Below, one piece after another: positions 46,601 through 55,740 of a stretch of 64,000 bases of DNA. This DNA is from Flavobacteriales bacterium (GTDB lineage: Bacteria; Bacteroidota; Bacteroidia; Flavobacteriales_F; PHOS-HE28). Position numbers and translations under genes: made by a program. Every line of letters starts with the position of its first letter. The first letter of the stretch is position 1. A model generated the notes under the pieces. That model had not been told where the DNA came from. It ran no database searches and worked only from the letters and a program-made list of their open reading frames with translations. The DNA is taken from positions 3,224,001 to 3,288,000 of the forward strand of contig CP064979.1 in NCBI GenBank assembly GCA_016699575.1, given 5' to 3'.

Positions 46601-46717
46601 GATAACAGCGATGAACCGGACCTGGTGGCCGACGCGCGCAACCGACTCAACATCCTCCTGAACGAGGAGCAACAGAAGAATTTACCAACGCCGGGGCAAG
46701 ACGGCGACGGCAACTGA
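43640..46717 (+). CDS. large exported tetratricopeptide-repeat protein
   Basis: A 1025-residue protein: signal peptide (MQRSVLSAMGLVLAASLFAQ; ATG at 43640 or 43646) followed by a continuous array of TPR/Sel1-like helical pairs over nearly the whole length, with typical pieces such as AYYKTGNCEKALQQL, YFKMKEYPDAATSF and HLQGKYKEAEKE. The C-terminus is short and polar (TPGQDGDGN). It is probably a periplasmic or outer-membrane-associated scaffold. The following barrel gene starts 5 nt after the stop, so the two likely work together. A weak -7 match (CACCTTTG) ends 13 nt upstream. Confidence 0.87.
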   Translation: MTMQRSVLSAMGLVLAASLFAQRPAHFEHRNADLVHALDLFDKEKYGAAQTELERVTARISDPHDGTRVESEFWSAICAVRLFHNDAPLRLLGFIDAHPESQHVPAVRLELFRHYFAQKRWEDCLTWGTKVEPLTLEVKDQEEFYFKRGYASFMEEKHDAAMNDFTRIKDGASGLPGSPGNYVSPATYYSAHINYERGEYETALKGFEKLKGDEAFGDIVPHYISEILFLQGKYDQLNEYARPIVENPDGKRRINEMSRLLGESNYRQGNYAEAIPHLEKSVQRAGVTREDRYVLGHAYYKTGNCEKALQQLTMVANGTDSLAQAAAYHMGDCYMKLDQKNYARTAFKKAYDLKQDPRVTEDALFNYAKLAYELSFDPYNEAIIALKNYLKAYPDSPKRDDAYGFLLNVYLKTRNYEAALEALDKIQQKDIAMQEAYQKLAYDRGVELYDGRKFKDAALFFDRALKYPVNKDLNARCHYWTAECFYAEEDYAAALRKYDVLRNASGAYATDLYEQAGYSQGYCYFKMKEYPDAATSFRRFVGTTAGEPAQRADAKLRVGDCYYMAKDWAQSINWYDDALRSNTSDRDYATYQKAMCQGLTGLQGAKVETLKKLLAEKPNSRYAPDAKFQLGETYIRLDNDAQAATYYQQVISDHSESPFVQKSMLQVALIHKRQGDNETALQEFKAIVAKYPTREASADALASIEAIYVETGRVAEWESYFRGLSFVNQSEAEAKLDENYYRSAEQLYFDGKCDQAIGAFGSYLTKYPNGANATKAHFYKGDCHYKAAQYSEALADLEEVVKVEGNENMEKALFYTSDILYRDKRWEGALEHLVRLERISTYPDNVLAAQVGQMRCARELGRNTEAAAAAEKVVANTHNKDALVKAEAQLIIANQTLDLDDKDGAYTKYKQIAAGKHGAMSAEAKYRMAYIKHLQGKYKEAEKEVFALANDFGGYQHWISMGFILLGDVYVQLGDRFQAKAAWQGVIDNSDEPDLVADARNRLNILLNEEQQKNLPTPGQDGDGN

Positions 46718-46722
46718 AAGCG

Positions 46723-48480
46723 ATGAAACACATGCACAAGAGCATCCAGCACATCGCAACGGCCCTGTTGCTGTTCGCCTGCGCCGCCACCTTTGCGCAG
46801 CGCGACTCCACCAATCTTGGTGGCAACTACGAGATCTCCGGCACCTTCAATCCCACTATGGCCGATGCGCGCAAGATCGACCTGCGCCCGGAGCTCATCG
46901 ATACCATTCTGCCGATCGCGCCGGTGTCGTACAACCTCATGGACGTGAAGGGCCACGTGCCTGCGCGCGTGGACAGCATTTCTGCCGTGAAGCTGGGCAT
47001 CAACACGCTCCAGACCAAGCTCTACAAGGGCTTCGCGAAAGCGGGCTTCGGGCTGTACACCACGCCATTGCTCGAACTCTATTACGACCAGACGCGCAGT
47101 CGGGAGAACGGCTGGGGCGTGCACTACAAGCACCTCAGCAGCAACGGTGGCATCAACAACATGGGTGAGAGCCAATACAGCTTCAACGCCATGGACGCGC
47201 ACTACACGCACTACCTGAAGAAGCACGAGGTGGGCGGCAGCGTGGGCTTCGACCGCAGGCGCATCAGCTACTACGGCGGCACGGACGATCTCGCGCTGGC
47301 CAGCTTCGATCTCGGCAAGGTGGAGGACGACCGGTTGAAACAGGTGTACAACGACCTGGGCTTCGGTGTGCGGGTGCGCAGCATGTACAAGGACAGCAGC
47401 ATGATCGCGCACGACGTGAAGCTGGACTTGCACCAGTACAACAACACGAGCGACAGCAAGGAGACCAACGTGAAGGTGATGGCCGACCTGGCCATGGAGC
47501 AGGGGAGCGAGACCTATGGCGGGCGGATCCTCGTGGACAACAACAGCTACCGCGCCAAGCAAGGCATCGTGGACTTCAAGCAGAGCGGCTTGCTCATCGG
47601 GCTGCTTCCCCAAGTGAGCACACGCAGCGATAAATACCTGGTGCAAGTGGGCGTGGGCATCTACCTCGATGCGGCCAACTCCGATGTGCTCTTCCTGGAC
47701 GACCGCGCCGACCGCACCACGTTCCACTTTTTCCCGCGTGCCTATTTGAGCTACAGCCTCTTCGACGACATCCTGGTGCCCTACGTGGGTGTTGACGGTG
47801 CCCGCGAGCGCAACAGCCTACGCAGCCTCACCCGTGAGAACCCCTGGCTCATGGGTGCTCCGGTGCTCAGCAACACCAGCAAGATGTACGACATCTACGG
47901 CGGTATCCGGGGCAGCGTGAGCAGCCGCTTGGGCTTCGATGTGCGCGTAAGCTCTGCGCGCTGGAAGGACAAGATGCTCTTCATCTCGCAGACGGACACC
48001 ATCCTCGGCGACCGCTTCTTCACCGTGTACGACCAAGTGGACGTGCTGGACATAAGTGGCGAGCTGATGTACCACATCGGTGAGCACACCAAGCTGAACG
48101 GCCGCGTGGACATTTACACGAACGAGGCGCGCGGCCAGGCCGAAGCTTGGTACATGCCCAACTACCGCGTGGCCTTGGGCGGTGTGTACGACATCCGCAA
48201 CAAGCTCATCCTGAAAGCCGAAGTGGAAATGCTCGGTGCGCGCTATGCCGCGAGCATCCCCGGCAACGAGCCGACGTTTGATACGGGTTCGTCGCTGGCC
48301 TTGGAGCAGTTCGAACTGGGCAGCTACTTCGACCTGTATTTGGGCGTCGAGTACCGCTACACCAAGCGCTTCAGCATCTGGCTCGATTGCAGCAACCTGG
48401 GCGCCGACAAGTACGAGCGCTGGCTCAACCACCCTGTCCAGCGCACACTGGTCATGGGCGGCGCCACGATCTCGTTCTGA
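46723..48480 (+). CDS. outer-membrane beta-barrel protein (TonB-receptor-like, plugless)
   Basis: A 585-residue exported barrel. Signal peptide MKHMHKSIQHIATALLLFACAATFA; the mature part is made of alternating aromatic strands with short turns and long charged loops, ending in the C-terminal strand RTLVMGGATISF, whose final Phe is the BAM recognition signal. No N-terminal plug or TonB box is seen. It follows the TPR gene at 5 nt and shares its transcript. The ATPase-TPR-barrel-gyrB arrangement is one I have seen in other Bacteroidota genomes, but that conservation was not tested here. Confidence 0.8.
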   Translation: MKHMHKSIQHIATALLLFACAATFAQRDSTNLGGNYEISGTFNPTMADARKIDLRPELIDTILPIAPVSYNLMDVKGHVPARVDSISAVKLGINTLQTKLYKGFAKAGFGLYTTPLLELYYDQTRSRENGWGVHYKHLSSNGGINNMGESQYSFNAMDAHYTHYLKKHEVGGSVGFDRRRISYYGGTDDLALASFDLGKVEDDRLKQVYNDLGFGVRVRSMYKDSSMIAHDVKLDLHQYNNTSDSKETNVKVMADLAMEQGSETYGGRILVDNNSYRAKQGIVDFKQSGLLIGLLPQVSTRSDKYLVQVGVGIYLDAANSDVLFLDDRADRTTFHFFPRAYLSYSLFDDILVPYVGVDGARERNSLRSLTRENPWLMGAPVLSNTSKMYDIYGGIRGSVSSRLGFDVRVSSARWKDKMLFISQTDTILGDRFFTVYDQVDVLDISGELMYHIGEHTKLNGRVDIYTNEARGQAEAWYMPNYRVALGGVYDIRNKLILKAEVEMLGARYAASIPGNEPTFDTGSSLALEQFELGSYFDLYLGVEYRYTKRFSIWLDCSNLGADKYERWLNHPVQRTLVMGGATISF

Positions 48481-48797
48481 CAGGTCGCGCAGGGGTGGAA
48501 TTTTGGTACTGTGCCTAGTGCATACTTGGTCGTTTAACCGGAGTGCTTTTTCGGGGAGCGTGCGGCGAGCCTGAAGGGTGCTTGTCCCCCTTGGAATGGG
48601 GGGAGGGGGATGAGAACGGAGGATCCATCAACACCCGCCCCAACACCCTCCAAATCCCTTTTTCAACAGAGGGGCGGTCCGTGTTGGTAAAATGAGCCTG
48701 AAGGCCCCGTCAACGCTGGAATAGAGCCGTCGGCGAAGGGGGCCTTGGCGGTACATTCGCGGGCCTTCCGGCAACGGCGGGTTCACCTACAGGAAAA
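48481..48797. other. 317-nt intergenic region with imperfect inverted repeat
   Basis: No gene seen. The section at about 48583-48673 contains a C-run/G-run hairpin (CCCCCTTGGAATGGGGGG) and, 60 nt on, a diverged inverted counterpart (CCCTCCAAATCCCTTTTTCA), suggestive of a decayed miniature palindromic element. The gyrB -7 box lies at 48752-48759. Confidence 0.5.
48752..48759 (+). promoter_or_regulatory. putative -7 box of gyrB
   Basis: TACATTCG, 38 nt before ATG 48798. Confidence 0.5.
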
Positions 48798-50774
48798 ATG
48801 GCAGAGACAGCAGAAATGAGCGAGACGAAAAAGGCGGCGGCCACCACGTATTCGGCGGACAGTATCCAGGTGTTGGAAGGCCTCGAAGCGGTGCGGAAGC
48901 GCCCCGCCATGTACATCGGCGATATCGGCGTGAAGGGATTGCACCACTTGGTGTACGAGGTGGTGGACAACAGCATCGATGAAGCCCTGGCCGGGCATTG
49001 CGACACCGTGGAGGTGAGCATCCTGCCGGGCAACAGCATCCGTGTGAAGGACAACGGCCGCGGCATTCCCGTGGACATGCACACGAAGGAGAAGCGCAGC
49101 GCCCTTGAGGTGGTGATGACCGTGCTGCACGCCGGTGGCAAATTCGATAAGGACAGCTACAAGGTGTCCGGCGGTCTGCACGGTGTGGGCGTCAGCTGCG
49201 TGAACGCGCTCAGCAGCGACCTGAAGGTGGAGGTTTACCGGCAGGGCAAGAGCTACATGCAGGAGTACAAGGCAGGTGCTCCCCAATACCCCGTGAAGGA
49301 AACCGGCACTACGGACTACCGTGGCACCATCGTCACCTTCACCCCCGACCTCACCATCTTCCAGGTCAGCGAGTACAACTACGACACACTGAGCGCGCGC
49401 CTCCGCGAACTGGCCTACCTCAATAAGGGCATCAAGCTCACCCTCACGGATGAGCGCCGCACCAATGACGACGGAACGTTCTACTCGGAGACCTACCTCA
49501 GTGAGAAGGGCCTCATCGAGTTCGTCCGCTACCTCGATGGCACGCGTACCCCCCTTATCGAAGAAGTGATCTACATGGAAGGGGAGAAGCAGGGGATCCC
49601 CGTGGAGATCGCGATGATCTACAACGACAGCTTCGGCGAGAACATCCACAGCTACGTCAATAACATCAACACCCACGAGGGCGGCACGCACCTGGCCGGT
49701 TTCCGCAGCGGCCTCACCCGCACGTTGAAGAAGTATGCGGACAACAGCGGCGCCACCAGCAAACTGAAGTTCGAGATCAGCGGCGACGACTTCCGTGAAG
49801 GCCTCACGGCCGTCATCAGCGTGAAGGTGCAGGAGCCGCAGTTCGAGGGGCAGACCAAGACCAAGCTCGGCAACAATGAGGTGAGCGGTGCGGTGAACAT
49901 CGCCGTGAGCGAGATGCTCGAGAACTACCTCGAAGAGCACCCGCGGGACGCCAAGACCATCGTGGACAAGGTGATCCTGGCCGCCACCGCACGCCATGCC
50001 GCCAAGAAGGCGCGCGAGATGGTGCAGCGCAAAGGCTCACTGAACGGCATGGGGCTGCCCGGTAAACTGGCCGACTGCCAGGAGAAGGATCCCGCAGCCA
50101 GCGAGCTCTTCCTGGTGGAGGGCGATTCCGCCGGTGGAACCGCCAAGCAGGGCCGCAACCGCGAGTTCCAGGCCATCCTGCCGCTTCGCGGGAAGATCCT
50201 CAACGTGGAGAAGGCCATGGTGCACAAGGTCTTCGACAACGAGGAGATCCGGAACATGTACACCGCCTTGGGCGTGAACATCGGAACGGAGGAGGACAGC
50301 AAAGCGCTCGACATCAGCAAGCTGCGCTACCACAAGGTCATCATCATGTGCGACGCTGACGTGGACGGCAGCCACATCCAGACGCTCATCATGACCTTCT
50401 ACTACCGGTACATGAAGGAGCTGATCGAGGGTGGGCACGTGTACATCGCCACTCCGCCGCTCTACTTGGTGAAGAAGGGGAAGGAAGGCGTTTACTGCTG
50501 GAACGAAGCTGAGCGCGATGCCGTCATCGAACGGATGAAGAGCGCTGGCAAGGAGGTAAGCGTGCATGTGCAGCGCTACAAGGGTCTTGGCGAAATGAAC
50601 GCCGAGCAGCTCTGGGAAACCACCATGGACCCCAACCGCCGCACGCTGCGCCAGGTCACCATCGAGAACGGCGCCGAGGCCGATCGCATCTTCAGTATGC
50701 TCATGGGCGACGATGTACCCCCGCGCCGCGAGTTCATCGAGAAGAACGCCATCTACGCGAAGCTGGACGTGTAG
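48798..50774 (+). CDS. gyrB: DNA gyrase subunit B
   Basis: A 658-residue ATPase subunit of gyrase, which adds negative supercoils. The GHKL ATPase domain shows EVVDNSIDEALAGH, DNGRGIPVDMH, GGKFDKDSYKVSGGLHGVGV and QTKTKLGN; the TOPRIM domain shows EGDSAGGTAKQGRN and CDADVDGSHI; the C-terminal GyrA-binding domain ends YKGLGEMNAEQLWETTMDP. There is no insertion of the E. coli type and length suits Bacteroidota. It ends in a strong terminator at 50795-50827. Confidence 0.97.
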   Translation: MAETAEMSETKKAAATTYSADSIQVLEGLEAVRKRPAMYIGDIGVKGLHHLVYEVVDNSIDEALAGHCDTVEVSILPGNSIRVKDNGRGIPVDMHTKEKRSALEVVMTVLHAGGKFDKDSYKVSGGLHGVGVSCVNALSSDLKVEVYRQGKSYMQEYKAGAPQYPVKETGTTDYRGTIVTFTPDLTIFQVSEYNYDTLSARLRELAYLNKGIKLTLTDERRTNDDGTFYSETYLSEKGLIEFVRYLDGTRTPLIEEVIYMEGEKQGIPVEIAMIYNDSFGENIHSYVNNINTHEGGTHLAGFRSGLTRTLKKYADNSGATSKLKFEISGDDFREGLTAVISVKVQEPQFEGQTKTKLGNNEVSGAVNIAVSEMLENYLEEHPRDAKTIVDKVILAATARHAAKKAREMVQRKGSLNGMGLPGKLADCQEKDPAASELFLVEGDSAGGTAKQGRNREFQAILPLRGKILNVEKAMVHKVFDNEEIRNMYTALGVNIGTEEDSKALDISKLRYHKVIIMCDADVDGSHIQTLIMTFYYRYMKELIEGGHVYIATPPLYLVKKGKEGVYCWNEAERDAVIERMKSAGKEVSVHVQRYKGLGEMNAEQLWETTMDPNRRTLRQVTIENGAEADRIFSMLMGDDVPPRREFIEKNAIYAKLDV

Positions 50775-50794
50775 GACTGGCCATCAAGAACGAA

Positions 50795-50827
50795 GAAGCC
50801 CCGGTGATGAGCCGGGGCTTCCTGTTT
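50795..50827 (+). terminator. gyrB terminator
   Basis: A perfect 10-bp stem (50795-50804 / 50812-50821) with a 7-nt loop, followed by CTGTTT. Confidence 0.85.
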
Positions 50828-51267
50828 CAGAAGATACGGTCGTAGTTCCGGCTCCAACGTCCGTTGCGGGACCTCTTGACCGCTTTGAGGAATTCGCGCA
50901 TGCTCTTGTTCAACGGCATCCTTCCTGTAGTACAACCAATGCAACTCGGCACAAGTGCCTTCGATGTGCGCAGTTCATTGGCTTTTTACGTGGCCCATTC
51001 GGGAAAATCCATACCTGTCTTATCGATCCTGATGACTGCTTCGGCTGCATAGGCCTGCCTTACCAAGCTGGTATCATTGAGCCAGTTGAAGATGCCAGCG
51101 GTGTCGTGCGCTGCGATGAGTTCCTCGATCTCGTATCTCAGCTTGGGAGGGGCTCCGACAATCCAACAGCGCCATCCGTATAGCGGGCTGCGGGGAGAAA
51201 TCTCTTGAGCCTGGATCAACGGGGTCAGACCAATGACAAGAAGAAAAGCCAGTGCTGCCCGCATCAT
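50827..51267 (-). pseudogene. small secreted protein gene with in-frame stop
   Basis: ATG 51267 opens a 93-codon frame with a signal peptide (MMRAALAFLLVIGLTPLIQAQ) that ends at TAA 50986-50988 after MDFPEWAT. The same frame stays open afterwards for 51 codons to TGA 50827-50829 with GC-rich third positions and SCIGCTTGRMPLN, a CxxC-type end seen in related small Bacteroidota proteins. The TAA therefore looks like a nonsense mutation. The downstream end overlaps the gyrB terminator tail. Function unknown. Confidence 0.6.
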
Positions 51268-51300
51268 GGCTAGGAACGCACTACCTGTCTTGATCGTTGC

Positions 51301-54300
51301 TCACTTCAGCACGCTCACATGCCCGGTGAACTCCTTCTTGGTCTTCAGCGTGGCACTGCGGGCGCGGAGCTTCCACGGGTAAACACCGTCCTGCACCACG
51401 AAGCCTGAAGCGTTCATATAGCCGCCGTTCCATGTCTCGCTCGGCGCGTTGGTTTTGAAGATGACCTCACCCCAGCGGTCGAAGACAAGCAGTTCGAACT
51501 CCTCGGTGTCGATGTCCGTGCCGCCCACGAAGAACTGGTCGTTCGTGCCGTCGCCATCGGGTGTGAAGGCGTTGGGCACCCAGATGGCGAAGTCGTCGTT
51601 GATGATGATCTGCTGAACAAGGGTGTCCGCACAGCCCAGGAAATTCGCCACGATCAGCTCCACGTCATAGACATCTCCTTCGTCGTTCGGGAACTCGAAC
51701 GCGGGGTCCACGTCCGTGCTCCCGCCCAGCCCACCGAAATCCCAATACACCGAGTCGTAGTAGAGCGATTGGTTGTCGAATACGATCACGGGATCGTTCA
51801 CCGTGGTGGGTTGTGGCGCCCACAAGAAACCGGCCTCGGGCTGGGGCAGCACTTGGATCAGGTTGTTCAGCAGTGAATCGCTCTCGCAGCCATTGGGCCA
51901 TTCGACTTCCACCGTCAGGTCGTAGATGCCTTCCTGGCCGTAGGTATGGCTGGAGCTGTCGTCCTGCACCGTGAACGAGCCGTCGCCGTAGGTCCACGTC
52001 ACCTGGGCTTGTCCGGTGGTGTCAACAATGCTGAAGTTGACGGCTAGCGGTTCGCAACCCAATACGGTGTCCACTGAAATGATCAGTTCGGGCACCGGGG
52101 TGATGATGGCCAGGACGCACTGCACGATGGCCGGAGTTTCGCAGCCGTCCGTCAAGGTCACGCATACCGTGCCGGTGCTGTTCAAGGTGAAGTTCACGCT
52201 ATCGCCGAACTGCTGGCCTGCTGTCCACTGGTAGTTGTATTGGCCGTCCCCGCCGCTCATGTTCTGTGCGCTGATGCCGATCGGCACACCTGCGCAACTG
52301 TACACCGTATCGACCAAGCTGAACTGAAGGGAGTCCTGGACGCTCACATCAATATCAAGCGTGTCCGTCACGCAGCCGTTGGCATCCGTGCCGAAGACGG
52401 CGTACGTCGTGTTCACCGGCGGGTCCACGTTGTGCGGGCCATTGCCAACGAGCCCTTGGTCCCAGGTGTAGGTGAAGCCGCCGGCGCCGCCGGAGCCTGA
52501 GGCGCTCAGCGCGGCTGTGCCATCAAGGCAAATCAGCGTGTCGTTGCTCACCGTTAGGTTGGCAGGTACGGGCTCGTAGATGGTTGCGCTTAGCGTATCA
52601 CTGCAGCCACTCCCGTTGATGCCTTCATAGACGATGACCGTGTAGGTCCCCGCAGCACCGGTGAACGTATCGCCGTTGGCAGCCAGCGTGGTCTGTACAG
52701 CAGTTCCGTTGGCATCCGTCCATTCATAATCCCAAGGTCCGCCATTGCCCGTGGTAATGATGGTGATGGTGCCATCGGCCAGTCCGTTGCAGCTTGCGTC
52801 AACCACCAGGCTGTCGTTGTCCAGACTCGTCAAAGCTTGTCCTACGGTAACAGGCTCGCTCACTGAGCATCCGATTCCGTCCGTGACCGTAAGGGTGTAG
52901 GTCCCTGGTTGCACGTTCAGGAAGTTGCCGTTGTTGAGCTGCTGCATGGCATCGAGCTCATAGAGCCAGTTCGGGAGGCCTCCGATAGCGTTGGAGAGAA
53001 CTTGTCCATCAGCACCACCGCATCCTGCTGCCACCACTTGGAAGTCGACATCCAGTACGCTGTCCAACGTGAAGGTGACCGTGCCCGTGTTGCCGATGTT
53101 GCCGCAGAGATCCTCCACGTCGTCCACGAGTTCCAACGTGTAAGTGCCGGCTTGCAGGGGCGGGGCTACGGTGAGTACGTAAGTGTTGTCCTGGTTGCCA
53201 CCGTTGTTGCAGATGCCACTGATGGCGGAAACGATCGTGTACGGACCACCCGGGCCGGTAAGCGTGAAGTCCGTGGTTTGCACGCTGCTGCACAGGACGA
53301 ATTCGCTGAAAAGCGCTTCCAGTTCGGTGTGGCTGCAATCGACGGACAACAGAGTGTCCAAGGACGGCGGGGTAAGGTCGAAGATGCTCGCGGTGGCGCC
53401 GCCGACACCGAAATCGACAGTGTAGCCGTTCGGGCTCTGGCTCCAGTTGCTGATGTACAGCGCAAGGGTTTGTCCGACCACCACGGGGATGCACGGTTCA
53501 TTCTGGCCGCCCGCTAACCCGTTGGCACCTGTTACACCGGCCAGACCGCTGAAGTTGCAGCTGATCTCCATGCCGGGCGTGTTGAAGATGTCCGCACAAC
53601 TGTTGTTGGTGAGGTCATAGACCGCCCAGTCGTAGTCGTCGGTCAGGTCGTTCGGCGTGATGGAGAAGCACACATTCCCGGCGTTCTGTACAGTGAACGT
53701 GTACCACTGGCCATCTACTTCACCACCGCCCAGGCAACTGGTGCCGTCGTTGATCTCGTTCGGGTAGTTCCCTTCGCCGACGGGGCTGTTCAACTCCTGG
53801 TAGGTGCTTTGGCAAACAGGAATAGAGCCGAAGCAATCTTGGCTTGTGGGTGGCGGAAAGGCCCCGGGCGCGGAAATGGCCAGATCGTAGTTGGGGTGGC
53901 AGCTCGGTGCAGGCCAGCTATCGACCATCAAGAAGTACTGGGTGCCAGCTGTAACAGAGGCTTGGATGAACTGACTGCCGCCTGCGCTGAACGCTTGACC
54001 CGCACACGCCCCGCCCAAGCCAGGGCAGCCGGCATAGAGGAACATGCCCACGAACGAGGAGCCACTTGTGAGGTTGATGGTAACGACCCCTGAGGATGTC
54101 GGCGTGAACGCGTACAACTGGTCCTCACCACCCATGTACAATGCAGACCCACAGATCGTGGCATTGCCGCTATCGTAGTCGTCTCCGCTACCACAGTTCG
54201 TCAGTCCCGTCCCGTTGAAGGGAAGTGTCAGAGGGGCCGCAGCGGCACTTGTGCAATCAGGACCACCTTGCGAAAAGGCGGTGCTGGCGAGCGTCAACAG

Positions 54301-54330
54301 GGCAGTAACGAGCGGGAGTCGTTTCATCAT
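51301..54330 (-). CDS. giant surface protein with type B (gliding-motility-type) T9SS sorting domain
   Basis: A 1009-residue protein: signal peptide (MMKRLPLVTALLTLASTAFS), an N-terminal beta-sandwich pair (about 22-300, with PDCTSAAAAP and DQLYAFTPTSSG, resembling bacterial pre-peptidase domains), SprB/PKD-like repeats (about 310-900, including VSNDTLICLDGTAALSASG and VTWTYGDGSF), and a type B sorting domain (FAIWVPNAFTPDGDGTNDQF to VSVLK). Such proteins are exported through T9SS and attached by the SprF/PorP machinery. Adhesin or matrix role inferred. Hairpin 54419-54452 separates it from the gene upstream. Confidence 0.88.
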   Translation of the reverse strand: MMKRLPLVTALLTLASTAFSQGGPDCTSAAAAPLTLPFNGTGLTNCGSGDDYDSGNATICGSALYMGGEDQLYAFTPTSSGVVTINLTSGSSFVGMFLYAGCPGLGGACAGQAFSAGGSQFIQASVTAGTQYFLMVDSWPAPSCHPNYDLAISAPGAFPPPTSQDCFGSIPVCQSTYQELNSPVGEGNYPNEINDGTSCLGGGEVDGQWYTFTVQNAGNVCFSITPNDLTDDYDWAVYDLTNNSCADIFNTPGMEISCNFSGLAGVTGANGLAGGQNEPCIPVVVGQTLALYISNWSQSPNGYTVDFGVGGATASIFDLTPPSLDTLLSVDCSHTELEALFSEFVLCSSVQTTDFTLTGPGGPYTIVSAISGICNNGGNQDNTYVLTVAPPLQAGTYTLELVDDVEDLCGNIGNTGTVTFTLDSVLDVDFQVVAAGCGGADGQVLSNAIGGLPNWLYELDAMQQLNNGNFLNVQPGTYTLTVTDGIGCSVSEPVTVGQALTSLDNDSLVVDASCNGLADGTITIITTGNGGPWDYEWTDANGTAVQTTLAANGDTFTGAAGTYTVIVYEGINGSGCSDTLSATIYEPVPANLTVSNDTLICLDGTAALSASGSGGAGGFTYTWDQGLVGNGPHNVDPPVNTTYAVFGTDANGCVTDTLDIDVSVQDSLQFSLVDTVYSCAGVPIGISAQNMSGGDGQYNYQWTAGQQFGDSVNFTLNSTGTVCVTLTDGCETPAIVQCVLAIITPVPELIISVDTVLGCEPLAVNFSIVDTTGQAQVTWTYGDGSFTVQDDSSSHTYGQEGIYDLTVEVEWPNGCESDSLLNNLIQVLPQPEAGFLWAPQPTTVNDPVIVFDNQSLYYDSVYWDFGGLGGSTDVDPAFEFPNDEGDVYDVELIVANFLGCADTLVQQIIINDDFAIWVPNAFTPDGDGTNDQFFVGGTDIDTEEFELLVFDRWGEVIFKTNAPSETWNGGYMNASGFVVQDGVYPWKLRARSATLKTKKEFTGHVSVLK

Positions 54331-54418
54331 CGCGGCGAAGGTCGGGCTATCGACGTTTGCGGAGGGGCGACCGGCGCTTCCGCATTCACCTTTTCGATGT
54401 TCACACCATACCGAAAGA

Positions 54419-54452
54419 CGAACGCCCCTCCGACCGGTCGGAGGGGCGTTCG
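54419..54452 (-). terminator. 34-bp perfect palindrome, probable terminator
   Basis: Two 17-nt complementary halves meeting at CCGG, then TCTTTC on the minus strand. It lies 18 nt after the PKD-protein stop and upstream of the giant surface protein gene. Confidence 0.7.
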
Positions 54453-54470
54453 CAAAAGTTCAACGACAGG

Positions 54471-55736
54471 TCAGCGGACCAACGTCACATGGCCGTTGTA
54501 GGTCTCTTTGCCCAGGTCCACCACCCAGAGGTACTGGCCGGTGGGAAGCAGGTCCTTGCCGAGGTTGTTCACACTGCCGTCCCAAGGCATGGTCGGGTCG
54601 GTGGTGCGGTAGAGAAGGCCGCCCTTGGCATCGTACACCAAGAAGGTGAACTTCTGTTGCATCGTGCGGAGCGCCTCGGGAATGAAACGGTCAAGCGTGC
54701 CGTCGCCGTTCGGGCTGAAGCTCGGGGCGGCCATGAGGTTGAAATCCTCGGTGATGATGATGTCCTTCTTCGAGCGGTCAATGCAGCCCTTCTCGTTCGT
54801 AACGGTCAGCTCAACTGGATAGGTCCCCTTCTTCTTGAACAGATGGTCAGGGTGGGCCTCGGTGCTGATCATGCCATCGCCGAAGTCCCAGTGGTAACTG
54901 GCACCGCTGTGGCTCTTGTTCTCGAAGTGCATGGTGGGCAGGTTGTCCGTGCCCACGCGCTTCATCGGGGTGAACGAAGCATCAGGGGCCTCGTGGATGA
55001 TGATCTTGTCGCTGGCGTCCTTGTTGTTGATGGCGCCGCCGCTGGTATTGCTCAAGGAGAGGATCACCTTGTAGGTGCCGCTCTTGGTATAGGTGTGCTC
55101 CGGAGCGTTCTTGTTGCTGAAGCTGCCGTCACCGAAGTTCCAAAGGAAAATGCCCCCACCGTTCGTTTCAGCAGAGGCAGCGGCGAACTCGATGGTGGTA
55201 CCCGGGCAGCCTTCGCTCAGGCTCGGTTTGATCATCAACGCATCGCTCTTGCTGGTGTTCTCCACGGCCTTGGCGCGCACCTCTGCCCAGATCGGGTCTT
55301 CGGCCTGCTTATGGATCACACGGGGCTGCTTGTTGGCATCGGCACTTTCGGACTCCTGTGCCAACTGTTGCTTCGGGTTCTTGGGAGCGGCAGGCTGCTC
55401 CAACGCCTTGTCAGCGACAGGTTCCCCGGCTTCAACAACCAGCTTGTCCGTCGGCACATCCTGGGGCTGCGGCACTTCAACCTGCGGCTGCACCTGCGCT
55501 TGGGCAACGCTGGGTGCATCGGGCATGCTGCGGGTGCTCAGGAGGTAGGTGCCACCGGCAACGGTTATCCCGGCTGCCAGCAAGGCGGCCAGGAACCCAC
55601 TGCCTTTGAACCACGCGCCGCGTTCCTTGCCGTCCAGGGCTTGTTCCAAACGCGCCCAATCGGCGGAGTTGTAAGGAACCTGGAAGTCCTCCAAGGCATC
55701 CTTCACCGAGCGTTCGAATCCTTCCATCTGCTTCAT
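54471..55736 (-). CDS. single-pass protein with PKD domains and type B-like C-terminal domain, partner of ECF sigma factor
   Basis: A 421-residue protein with no signal peptide. Residues 1-45 are soluble (ALEDFQVPYNSADWARLEQALD), 46-66 form one membrane helix, about 70-140 is a Gln/Pro/Glu-rich linker, two PKD domains follow (about 170-250 with WNFGDGSFSNK; about 255-330 with WDFGDGMISTE), then a gliding-motility-type domain (APSFSPNGDGTLDRFIPE to HVTLVR). The gene starts 4 nt after the sigma factor stop. The short cytoplasmic segment resembles that of the barrel protein at 12868, so an anti-sigma or envelope-sensing role is inferred. Confidence 0.75.
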   Translation of the reverse strand: MKQMEGFERSVKDALEDFQVPYNSADWARLEQALDGKERGAWFKGSGFLAALLAAGITVAGGTYLLSTRSMPDAPSVAQAQVQPQVEVPQPQDVPTDKLVVEAGEPVADKALEQPAAPKNPKQQLAQESESADANKQPRVIHKQAEDPIWAEVRAKAVENTSKSDALMIKPSLSEGCPGTTIEFAAASAETNGGGIFLWNFGDGSFSNKNAPEHTYTKSGTYKVILSLSNTSGGAINNKDASDKIIIHEAPDASFTPMKRVGTDNLPTMHFENKSHSGASYHWDFGDGMISTEAHPDHLFKKKGTYPVELTVTNEKGCIDRSKKDIIITEDFNLMAAPSFSPNGDGTLDRFIPEALRTMQQKFTFLVYDAKGGLLYRTTDPTMPWDGSVNNLGKDLLPTGQYLWVVDLGKETYNGHVTLVR

Positions 55737-55740
55737 ATGA

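Noticed and set aside
44825..46672. A 615-codon minus-strand frame opposite the TPR gene
   Set aside because: Shadow of codon bias; the TPR repeats and signal peptide are on the plus strand.
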